DNA of 56,847 bases from Chitinophagales bacterium. Lineage in GTDB: Bacteria; Bacteroidota; Bacteroidia; Chitinophagales; LD1. A model generated the notes under the pieces. It had not been told where the DNA came from, did no database searches, and saw only the letters and a list, made by a program, of their open reading frames with translations. Each line of letters starts with the position of its first letter. Within the stretch, counting starts at the first letter, position 1. Of this stretch, positions 1 to 7,850 are shown one piece after another. Location: the NCBI GenBank assembly GCA_025057415.1, contig JANWXI010000005.1, positions 1-56,847 of the forward strand. Reading direction: 5' to 3'. Made by a program: the position numbers and the translations under genes.

Positions 1-120
1 ACATATACATAACATTATATATATAATTTTAGTTTTATTTGTTTTGTTGTATTCCGGGCTACAATGAAAAAACTGGCGTAAATTGTAAGTGAAAACTGCA
101 ACGCTTGTGGCGTAGTTTTT

Positions 121-128
121 TATTTTCG
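121..128 (+). promoter_or_regulatory. Possible -7 promoter box (TATTTTCG) of ileS-lspA
   Basis: TATTTTCG lies 11 bases before the ileS ATG and matches the Bacteroidota -7 box TAnnTTTG except for C at the seventh position. The same TAnnTTCG form precedes four other genes in this window. I see no well-spaced -33 TTTG, so this is a tentative call. Confidence 0.35.
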
Positions 129-139
129 CGCACGTTTTT

Positions 140-3100
140 ATGGTTAGGAAGAATGCTCAACAGCCGGATTTGTATCCGGAATATGACCAACTGCACCTGC
201 CCACTATTGACCGTGAGATTCTGGCATGGTGGGATGCGAACGGGATTTTTGAAAAGAGTGTGAGCAGCCGGCCCGAAAGCAAGCGGTTTGTGTTTTATGA
301 GGGTCCGCCAAGCGCCAACGGCATGCCGGGGATACATCATGTGATGAGCCGTACGATTAAGGACCTCTTTTGCCGTTTTAAAACGTTGCAAGGGTACCGG
401 GTGGAGCGCAAGGCGGGCTGGGACACACACGGGCTACCGGTGGAGTTGGGGGTGGAGAAGCAACTCGGCATCAGGAAATCAGATATTGGTGTGAAGATAC
501 CGGTGGCAGAGTTTAACCGCCTTTGCCGCGAAGATGTGATGAGGTACACCCACGTGTGGAACGAACTTACGCGCCTGATGGGGTACTGGGTGGACATGGA
601 TAACCCATACGTCACCTACGAAAACGCATACATCGAAAGTTTATGGGCGCTCATCCGAATGTTGTATGACAAAGGATTATTATATGAGGGTTATACCATT
701 CAGCCCTATTCACCGGCTGCCGGCACCGGTCTCAGCTCACACGAACTGAACCAGCCCGGCTGCTACCGGAATGTAAAAGATGTTTCGGCTGTGGCAATGT
801 TTCGCATTAAACGCGATGAGCGATCGCAGTTTTTGTTTGTTGATAATGCTGATGCGGTTTATTTTTTAGCGTGGACTACAACGCCCTGGACGCTCCCTTC
901 TAATACGGCGCTTGCAGTAGGCAAAGACATAACGTACAGCTTAGTAAAAACCTACAACGTTTATACACATCAGATAGTTTATGTGGTGCTTGCGCAGGAG
1001 TTGATGCAACGGTATTTCACCGATGAAGGCGCCACCATGCCTTTTGATGAGTACAAAAAGGGGGATAAGAAAGTTCCTTACCGAGAGGTGCTGACCTGCA
1101 AGGGCGCAGCGCTGGAAGGGATACGGTATGACCAACTGCTGCCCTACGCACAACCCAAGGACGGAGACGCATTTAAAGTTGTGACGGGAGATTTTGTGAC
1201 CACTACCGATGGCACCGGCATTGTGCACATAGCCCCATCTTTTGGCGCAGACGACTTTAAAACGGCTAAACAGCACGGGTTGGGGTCGCTTACCCTGGTG
1301 GATAAGCAAGGTAAATTTACAGAGGAGGTGAATGACCCGGTGTTTCCGCTGCAAGGGCGCTACGTGAAAGATGCCTATTACACCGAGGCAGAAAAACAGG
1401 CAGAGTTTGAAACGCAAAAGCGGATACTTAAAGAGAAAAACATCATAGCCGACCTGCGTTCGTTTATGAGCGTAGATGACCTCATCGTATTGAAACTGAA
1501 ACTGGAAGGCAAACTTTTTCTCACCGAAAAATACGAACACAACTATCCGCATTGCTGGCGCACCGATAAGCCGGTGATATACTATCCGCTGAACAGTTGG
1601 TTTGTGCGTACCACTGCTATTAAAGACCGCCTGATTGCCCTGAACAAAACCATACGTTGGAAACCGCCGCACACAGGCGAGGGGCGTTTTGGGCAGTGGC
1701 TTGAAAATTTGGTGGACTGGAATTTATCGCGCTCGCGTTTTTGGGGCACTCCGCTGCCGATATGGAAAACTGAAGACGGCTCAGAGGTGAAATGCATCGG
1801 TAGTTTAAAGGAGCTGGAAGATGAAATCCATAAAGCCATCCGTGCCGGCTTGATGACGGGTAGCGAAAATTACCGCAACGAAAAAGGTGAAATAGAACTG
1901 CACAAACCTTACGTGGATGCGATAGTGCTCGTATCTGCAAAAGGGCAAAAGATGTATCGGGTTCCGGATTTGATAGATGTGTGGTTTGATAGCGGCGCCA
2001 TGCCTTACGCGCAGTGGCACTACCCGATAACCAACGAAGATGTTTTCCGGCAGAACTTTCCTGCCGATTTCATTGCCGAGGGGGTTGACCAAACACGCGG
2101 GTGGTTTTTTACTCTGCATGTGTTGGCTGTTGCGCTGTTTGACAGCATCGCATTTAAAAATGTGGTATCGAACGGACTACTGCTCGATAAAAACGGCAAT
2201 AAAATGAGCAAGCGGCTCGGCAATGTGATTGACCCGTTTGACACTATCCGTAACCACGGTGCCGATGCCACACGCTGGTACCTTATCCGCAACAGCGACC
2301 CCTGGGAGAACATGAAGTTTGACATCAACGGTTTGCAGGAAGTAGTTCGGTCATTTTTTGGTACACTGTACAACACTTATAGTTTTTTTGCCCTGTATGC
2401 CAACATTGACCATTGGAAGCCGGCATCCGATAAACTTACAGCCAAAGGGCAGTTGCAGGAGTTAGACCTATGGATTATCTCGCGCCTGCATACCCTTCTG
2501 CAAGAAGTGACGGAGTACTATGACCAATACGAGCCCACCAGGGCGGCTCGCGCCATTGAAAAGTTTGTGGATGAGGATTTGAGTAACTGGTACGTGCGTC
2601 TTAACCGCAGGCGCTTCTGGAAGGGCGAGATGAGCGAAGACAAAGAGGCGGCATACAGCACGTTGTATGAATGCCTTATTACAGTGGCGCAACTCATCAG
2701 CCCTATAGCGCCTTTTTTTGCAGAGTGGCTGTACAAAAATCTGAAGGGTCCCGGTATTTCGGTACATCTCTCCTACCTGCGGGTAGCCGATACAAAGTTG
2801 ATTAACAAGGAACTGGAAGAGCGCATGGAACTTGCGCAGCGGGCCTGCTCGCTTATCTTATCGCTTCGCAAAAAGGAAAAAATAAAGGTGCGACAGCCGT
2901 TGAGCCGTGCGCTCATCCCGGTCCTGAATGAGCGACAAAAAAACCTTTACCGAAGCGTAGAGGCATACATTATTTCAGAAGTGAATGTGAAAAAAATAGA
3001 ATATGTGGACGATACATCGGGTATTATCCGCAAAAAAGTAAAACCCAACTTTAAAGAGCTGGGTAAACGAGCCGGACCTAAAATGAAAGCCATACAACAG

Positions 3101-3553
3101 GCGCTGGCTAATTTTACGGATGCGGATATACGCCGTTTTGAGCAGCAAGGCAGCTATACCCTTCAGTTAAACGGTGAGCCGTTTGAACTGCAACCACACG
3201 AGGTAGAAATCCTTACCGAAGATATTCCCGGCTGGTTAGTGGCTACGGAAGGTGGCATTACTGTTGCATTAGACATAACGTTGAACGATGAGCTGCGCCA
3301 TGAGGGGAACGCCCGTGAGTTTGTAAACAAGGTGCAAAACCTCCGCAAAGACAAAGATTTTCAGGTTTTAGACCGTATTAAAGTATCGGTATTGAAAAAT
3401 GAAACTTTTGCGCGCACCCTGGCGGCACATCAACAATACATAGCCAACGAAATTCTCGCCCGCGAAATCGTACTCGTGGATCAACTCAGCGATTACGATG
3501 AGGTAGAGATGAATGACGAAATTTTAAAAGTAAAAGTAGAACGCTGTTCATGA
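140..3553 (+). CDS. ileS: Isoleucyl-tRNA synthetase
   Basis: Class I cytoplasmic aminoacyl-tRNA synthetase that charges tRNA-Ile with isoleucine. The 1137 residues are longer than the roughly 940-residue E. coli type and agree with the long Bacteroidota/eukaryote-like IleRS form. The Rossmann ATP site has GIHH at residues 64-67 where HIGH/HYGH is expected, and KMSKR is intact near residue 688 (NKMSKRLGNV). The GWDTHGLP motif, the editing domain with its threonine-rich TTTPWTLPSN segment, and an anticodon-binding C-terminal half are all present. The ATG at 140 gives the usual N-terminal DREILAWW region. The stop overlaps the lspA start by four bases (ATGA), so the two genes are probably translationally coupled. 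Identification is certain; only the altered HIGH motif is odd, and it may be normal for the phylum. Confidence 0.98.
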   Translation: MVRKNAQQPDLYPEYDQLHLPTIDREILAWWDANGIFEKSVSSRPESKRFVFYEGPPSANGMPGIHHVMSRTIKDLFCRFKTLQGYRVERKAGWDTHGLPVELGVEKQLGIRKSDIGVKIPVAEFNRLCREDVMRYTHVWNELTRLMGYWVDMDNPYVTYENAYIESLWALIRMLYDKGLLYEGYTIQPYSPAAGTGLSSHELNQPGCYRNVKDVSAVAMFRIKRDERSQFLFVDNADAVYFLAWTTTPWTLPSNTALAVGKDITYSLVKTYNVYTHQIVYVVLAQELMQRYFTDEGATMPFDEYKKGDKKVPYREVLTCKGAALEGIRYDQLLPYAQPKDGDAFKVVTGDFVTTTDGTGIVHIAPSFGADDFKTAKQHGLGSLTLVDKQGKFTEEVNDPVFPLQGRYVKDAYYTEAEKQAEFETQKRILKEKNIIADLRSFMSVDDLIVLKLKLEGKLFLTEKYEHNYPHCWRTDKPVIYYPLNSWFVRTTAIKDRLIALNKTIRWKPPHTGEGRFGQWLENLVDWNLSRSRFWGTPLPIWKTEDGSEVKCIGSLKELEDEIHKAIRAGLMTGSENYRNEKGEIELHKPYVDAIVLVSAKGQKMYRVPDLIDVWFDSGAMPYAQWHYPITNEDVFRQNFPADFIAEGVDQTRGWFFTLHVLAVALFDSIAFKNVVSNGLLLDKNGNKMSKRLGNVIDPFDTIRNHGADATRWYLIRNSDPWENMKFDINGLQEVVRSFFGTLYNTYSFFALYANIDHWKPASDKLTAKGQLQELDLWIISRLHTLLQEVTEYYDQYEPTRAARAIEKFVDEDLSNWYVRLNRRRFWKGEMSEDKEAAYSTLYECLITVAQLISPIAPFFAEWLYKNLKGPGISVHLSYLRVADTKLINKELEERMELAQRACSLILSLRKKEKIKVRQPLSRALIPVLNERQKNLYRSVEAYIISEVNVKKIEYVDDTSGIIRKKVKPNFKELGKRAGPKMKAIQQALANFTDADIRRFEQQGSYTLQLNGEPFELQPHEVEILTEDIPGWLVATEGGITVALDITLNDELRHEGNAREFVNKVQNLRKDKDFQVLDRIKVSVLKNETFARTLAAHQQYIANEILAREIVLVDQLSDYDEVEMNDEILKVKVERCS

Positions 3554-4236
3554 AACCATACAAAGCTGTATTGCTTATCCTTATAATTATTTTACTGGAC
3601 CAAGCCCTCAAAATATGGGTAAAAACCCACATGATGATTTGCTACGGTTGCCCCGAAGGGGAGTTTAAGGTATTGGGGTTGGATTGGTTTCGCATACACT
3701 TTACCGAAAACCCCGGAATGGCTTTCGGCATGTCACTGCCCGGTATATATGGTAAAATTTTTTTAAGCGTTTTCCGCCTGGGGGCTGTGGGTTTCGGGAT
3801 ATGGTACTTGCGCAAGATTATCCGCGAAAATGCCCATTGGGGTTACATTACTGCTGTGAGCATGATACTGGCAGGCGCTATCGGTAACATGATTGACGGT
3901 ACGTTTTACGGAGTAATTTTTTCTGACAGCAATTTTAAGATAGCGAAACTCTTTCCGCCCGAAGGTGGATACGCCGGCTGGATGCAGGGCTTGGTGGTGG
4001 ATATGTTGTGGTTTCCGATTTACCAGGGCTACATACCCGAGTGGGTGCCGATATGGGGAGGCCAGCATTTTGAGTTTTTTAAGTTTATTTTCAACATAGC
4101 CGATGCTTCAATCACAATAGGGGTATTCATTATTCTCATATTCCAGAAATGGTTTTTCCCTGATAAAAAAGAAAACGTATCTGACGGTGCGCACTCCACA
4201 TCCGCTGCATCCCCGCCTACCGATGCTGCGGTTTAG
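3550..4236 (+). CDS. lspA: Lipoprotein signal peptidase (signal peptidase II)
   Basis: Inner-membrane aspartyl protease that cleaves prolipoproteins before the lipidated Cys. The two catalytic aspartates are visible as D116 in the NMIDG motif and D185 in FNIADA, and hydrophobic helices cover roughly residues 5-22, 68-86, 98-114 and 180-198. At 228 residues it is longer than the typical 160, because of an insertion of about 50 residues between the two Asp motifs and a hydrophilic C-terminal tail rich in Ser/Ala/Pro. It is coupled to ileS by an ATGA overlap, a common ileS-lspA arrangement. Several lipoproteins encoded in this window (20.6, 27.3 and 41.7 kb) are expected substrates. Confidence 0.95.
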   Translation: MKPYKAVLLILIIILLDQALKIWVKTHMMICYGCPEGEFKVLGLDWFRIHFTENPGMAFGMSLPGIYGKIFLSVFRLGAVGFGIWYLRKIIRENAHWGYITAVSMILAGAIGNMIDGTFYGVIFSDSNFKIAKLFPPEGGYAGWMQGLVVDMLWFPIYQGYIPEWVPIWGGQHFEFFKFIFNIADASITIGVFIILIFQKWFFPDKKENVSDGAHSTSAASPPTDAAV

Positions 4237-4325
4237 GGTTATTTACAAGGTGTGCGCGTGAAATATTTTTATCAGCATATTTCGGATGCAGCACCCGAAT
4301 AAGTTGCGCGCTCCGTTTTTTCTGC

Positions 4326-6599
4326 TTAATCTCTGTCTTCTTTCCATCTCAGGCGATTATCAAAGGCGCCGGCGTGATTTGATTTCTTTTTAAAAAATGC
4401 GCCCAGATGCAGTTTAATGCCTGCGTTAAACAGACGCCCCTCAAGAGGACCATACACCTCTCTGAAAAGCGGTTGAGAAAAGGTGGGGTTAGGGGTGACC
4501 AAGGCGCCATAAGAACTCTGCCTTATATCAAAAATATTTTCTATATTGGCAAAGAGCAAAAAGTACCTGTGCGCATATTGCGATACGATTCCCAACTCCC
4601 AAATCCCGCTGCCCGTAGTGCCGTTACTGAGTTTTACGGCACTGTAGTAGTATGCGTCCACACCTACGGTAAATTGCCTTACGGTGTATTCTGCTTGTAA
4701 CGACACAATGTGTTTTGAAGTGAGCGGAGCCAAACTCTTTACCCCGTTTACTTTAAAGTCGTTATCGGTGAGCACGTATGCAACGCCTGCCGCCGCGCCG
4801 CGGTATTGTATCCTGAGCGAGGTTTCAACGCCTCTTGTTTGCTGGTAGCCGTTGCCGTTGTAGTAATTGAGGTATGTGCACTCTGCACCGGAGCATGACC
4901 ACAAGGGCTCTTGGCCGGCAAAAAGTGGACGAATAAGGTGTGTAAGGAAATAAAGCTGGCGCAGGGTGATGACCAAACCCACTTGTGTTGGTACGCGAAG
5001 GTACAAATCGGCTGTACCACCCAAACTTAACTCGGGCCTTACACTATCGGCTATACCGTTTATGCGCACAAAGCGCGCTTCTTCAGTTTCATCCTGAAAG
5101 ATAGTGGGCAACTTGTAGCCCATACTGAAATTAAACCGGGAACTGAAATACTGGTTCCACTTTTGCAGCAACCCTGCCTGCGGCAACACAAACAAGCGAT
5201 AGCGGTTGTTGTAATCTAATCGTATGCCTCCCTGCAAATTTGTTTTGGCGCTTGCCTGTAAAATGTACTGCGCAAATAATCCTGCCGTATAATAGGTATA
5301 GTCAGGTTTTACACTTCCGGTGACTTTGTTTACGCGAAGGCGGTCAGTGCGCAAATCAGTGCCGACCACCACATCGTGTTTACCTCGTATAAAGTGGTAA
5401 TTAATTTCAGTAAACGTACCGAGTTGGCGACCTTCAAAAACATTATCGGGTATTGATACATGGCGCAGGTAGCTATTGGTGGCGTGCTTCACGGTGAGTT
5501 TACCGTGTCTGCCCCAGTCAAATTGCCATTTGGTATGTGCGATGGACTGAGCAGTTTTATTTTTTTCAAAGTAATTGAACAGGGTATCGGTCTTGTTTTG
5601 CAAATACGGCATGGCGCCACCAATACGGTATTCGTTTGTGTAGGTAAAACCCACTTCAGCGGTAATCCCTTTGTTTAAAAACAAAAACAACTGTGGCGCT
5701 GCGTAATAACGCTGCATGTAGGGGGTTTCAGAGAAATTGTCTTTATTCCAGTCCACTTCGCTCTGATAGCGGTACAAACCGGTAACAGAAAAGCCAAACA
5801 CACCAATACGCTGGCTGAGCCATACCCCGGCATCGGCAGCGCGGGCGCTTTCTGCATTGATGAGCAAGTCGTACACCGGCTCATCGGTGGGCTGCCTGGT
5901 GATGATATTAATCACGCCGGCTATGGCATCACCACCGTACAAAGTTGATGAGGGACCTTTGATAATCTCTATGTGCTTAATATCTAAAGGCGGAATTTGT
6001 GTTATGCCGATTACATTGCTCAAACCTCCAAAAACCGGAAATCCGTTGCGAAGTATTTGTACGTACTTTCCCCGTAAACCTTGCAGGCGCAAGTTGAAAG
6101 TACCACTCGTAGAGGAAGTGCGTTGCAACTGTACGCCCGCCTGCTCGCGCATAATGTGCGATACATCCGAAGGTTTATCGCTCATTTTCTCACCTACTTC
6201 TTCCTCGCTCACCACATCTACACGGGTCGGCAGTTCATCTGCTTTTTTTTCGTTGCGGGTGCTCATTACGATTAGTTCCTCCAGTTCCGCATACATAGGT
6301 TCAAGGGTTATGAATGTAGTGTCTGACACAGGCAGAGGAAATTTCAGTTTTACTTTTTTTCGGAAGTAGCCAGTGAGTGAAGCGTACAAAGTGAAATCTG
6401 TAACACCTACGGCTTCCATACATACCAAGCCATTGCTATCAGTGTAGCGCGTGCTGCCGGTATCAGATAGCTGCAGTGCCACAAACTCCAGTGGCTCTCT
6501 GGTTGTTTCATCCAACACACGGACACACAAACTCTGCTGCGCAACGGCAAGACCCGTTAGCACAAGCGCAATAAAAATGCAGAGCCATCTATGCAACAT
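4326..6599 (-). CDS. TonB-dependent outer-membrane receptor with N-terminal carboxypeptidase-regulatory-like domain
   Basis: Predicted outer-membrane beta-barrel for TonB/ExbBD-energised uptake; the substrate cannot be told from sequence. The ORF track starts at 6662, but the ATG at 6599 places a clean signal peptide (MLHRWLCIFIALVLTG...AVAQQ) at the N-terminus, so I use it (757 residues). After the signal come a CarboxypepD_reg-like beta-sandwich (CVRVLDETTREPLEFV onward, about 70 residues), a plug domain with the characteristic IEIIKGPSSTLYGGDAIAGVINI segment, and a long barrel with alternating aromatic strands that ends in an arginine-rich tail. The plug resembles that of siderophore/cobalamin/heme-type receptors. 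No susD partner is adjacent, so it is not a SusC/D pair. It is convergent with lspA. Confidence 0.9.
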   Translation of the reverse strand: MLHRWLCIFIALVLTGLAVAQQSLCVRVLDETTREPLEFVALQLSDTGSTRYTDSNGLVCMEAVGVTDFTLYASLTGYFRKKVKLKFPLPVSDTTFITLEPMYAELEELIVMSTRNEKKADELPTRVDVVSEEEVGEKMSDKPSDVSHIMREQAGVQLQRTSSTSGTFNLRLQGLRGKYVQILRNGFPVFGGLSNVIGITQIPPLDIKHIEIIKGPSSTLYGGDAIAGVINIITRQPTDEPVYDLLINAESARAADAGVWLSQRIGVFGFSVTGLYRYQSEVDWNKDNFSETPYMQRYYAAPQLFLFLNKGITAEVGFTYTNEYRIGGAMPYLQNKTDTLFNYFEKNKTAQSIAHTKWQFDWGRHGKLTVKHATNSYLRHVSIPDNVFEGRQLGTFTEINYHFIRGKHDVVVGTDLRTDRLRVNKVTGSVKPDYTYYTAGLFAQYILQASAKTNLQGGIRLDYNNRYRLFVLPQAGLLQKWNQYFSSRFNFSMGYKLPTIFQDETEEARFVRINGIADSVRPELSLGGTADLYLRVPTQVGLVITLRQLYFLTHLIRPLFAGQEPLWSCSGAECTYLNYYNGNGYQQTRGVETSLRIQYRGAAAGVAYVLTDNDFKVNGVKSLAPLTSKHIVSLQAEYTVRQFTVGVDAYYYSAVKLSNGTTGSGIWELGIVSQYAHRYFLLFANIENIFDIRQSSYGALVTPNPTFSQPLFREVYGPLEGRLFNAGIKLHLGAFFKKKSNHAGAFDNRLRWKEDRD

Positions 6600-6995
6600 A
6601 CACGCAACAAAATAAATCTTTAACTTGTAACTTGCGCAGAGCGCGTGATAAGAAATGTGCACAGATATATTGCAAATATCAATGGAACTCCTTGTTCAAC
6701 ATACCAGCCCAAGATAGATTGCGATGTGATAACAAACAACTAATCCGAGCAGAAAAGAAATTATTCAACAAACAAATGATACAGTGTAAAGGCAATGAGT
6801 TTTAAGCGCACGAGGGTTTACAAACTGTTTCATGCTAAAGAAATTGAGTTTAAAATTTTATTCAGTCACATAAACACCTCGTAAAAATACCGATTGTCAC
6901 AGGCATTGCTTGAACTTTCGCATGGTTCATATCCATTGTGTTTTACTAAAAAATAAATCATTACTGAGCAATAATTTGCGTGATTGAATTATCAT

Positions 6996-7155
6996 GGGGT
7001 GCCCCCGCTGCTGCGCTTCGCAGGGCTACGCGCTGCAGCGGGGTCGGGCTGGCTACGGGGTACGCTTCGCTCCCGCCGCGCCCGCACATGGGTTGTATTT
7101 CAACGGCGCGGGCGCGGCCGCTTCGCTGCGCTTGCGCCCTACGCATCCCTCACCC
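6996..7155 (+). repeat. Dispersed structured repeat, copy R1
   Basis: Starts GGGGTGCCCCC, then a stem CCCCGCTGC/GCAGCGGGG, the constant linker GGGGTCGGGCTG, a stem CCGCGCCCGC/GCGGGCGCGG with a long loop, and ends GCATCCCTCACCC. The same order of modules occurs at 39673-39793 (reverse orientation) and at 56732-56847. R1 is the most diverged copy: the segment between the two stems and the second loop are replaced by unrelated bases, yet both stems still close. The element is far more GC-rich than its AT-rich surroundings. It could be a structured ncRNA or a small non-autonomous palindromic element. Confidence 0.75.
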
Positions 7156-7259
7156 AAACAGACGCTCCGGCAGGCCTCGTTTTTTGCAAAGCAACACACG
7201 GTGAGTAGGTGTGGTTGTAATAATTTGTATAATGAATAAATCTAATGTGATAATTGAAT

Positions 7260-7294
7260 TTTCTGGGCGCGCGCCTTTGGCGCGCGCCCAGAAA
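7260..7294. repeat. Perfect 16-bp inverted repeat with 3-base loop
   Basis: The arm TTTCTGGGCGCGCGCC (7260-7275) is exactly complementary to GGCGCGCGCCCAGAAA (7279-7294) around a TTT loop. It lies in non-coding DNA, 105 bases after repeat R1. There is no T-run, so it is not an ordinary terminator. Confidence 0.85.
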
Positions 7295-7324
7295 TCTTCA
7301 TTCAACCAAACCTTACAGCAACTG

Positions 7325-7355
7325 CCCTGCGTGCCGCCTGTGGCGGCTCGCAGGG
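7325..7355. repeat. GC-rich inverted repeat with TGT loop
   Basis: CCCTGCG-t-GCCGCC (7325-7338) pairs with GGCGGC-t-CGCAGGG (7342-7355) around a TGT loop, with one internal T-T mismatch. The TGT loop flanked by CC/GG also occurs in the second hairpin of repeat R2. Confidence 0.8.
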
Positions 7356-7453
7356 TCACGGCTAATATCCCCATTCAGTTATAATCCTACGCTCGCGCTA
7401 CAGGCGCAGACACGGAGAAATATCGCACCGTTAAAACTCTGAACAACCTCACG

Positions 7454-7479
7454 GGTCGCCCGCCCAAGGGCGGGCGACC
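7454..7479. repeat. Perfect 12-bp inverted repeat with 2-base loop
   Basis: GGTCGCCCGCCC (7454-7465) and GGGCGGGCGACC (7468-7479) pair perfectly around AA. This is the last member of the hairpin series in this intergenic region. Confidence 0.85.
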
Positions 7480-7850
7480 AGCCATCAACCATATTCAATC
7501 AAACACATAAATTACTTTTCATAATACCTACCACCCAAATACACTGCGCTAAAACCGCGCATTTCATCAACTTTAACTGTTTACTTCTAATACATTTTTT
7601 TCTAACGAACGCTCCAAACAATCAGGCATGCTGCGAATACTTATATCGTTTACGATGGCAAAATACTCTCTATAGCCCTCCAAGCAAATATAACGACTGG
7701 CGTTAAACACTATTCATCAGGAAATGCAATTGTACTAATGATAATATAAAAACATAAAAAATGAAGCAACTGATCGCCTACTTCAAAGTACTATGTTCAA
7801 TTATAATATTTGATTGTCTAAACGTAGTTTGCCGATAAAATATTTCTGCA

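Larger units (their letters stand above)
6600..7850. other. Long intergenic region with GC-rich hairpin island
   Basis: About 1.25 kb without a credible gene between the receptor start and the DUF5686 stop. The first 390 bases are AT-rich and unremarkable. From 6996 to 7480 there is a dense run of GC-rich inverted repeats (listed separately), and from 7490 to 7850 the sequence is AT-rich again with only tiny ORFs. The ORFs listed in the track between 6961 and 7442 are by-products of the GC-rich palindromes, open in several frames of both strands at once. Confidence 0.8.

Noticed and set aside
6961-7442. Several overlapping ORFs (6961-7146, 6980-7204, 6984-7208, 6994-7239, 7150-7374, 7254-7442)
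   Set aside because: They are open in several frames because the GC-rich palindromes lack stop codons. No signal peptide, family motif or consistent frame supports any of them.
7761-7838. Short plus-strand ORF of 25 codons (MKQLIAYFKVLCSIII...)
   Set aside because: Weakly hydrophobic but without a terminator, conserved partner or downstream gene on the plus strand that it could lead.
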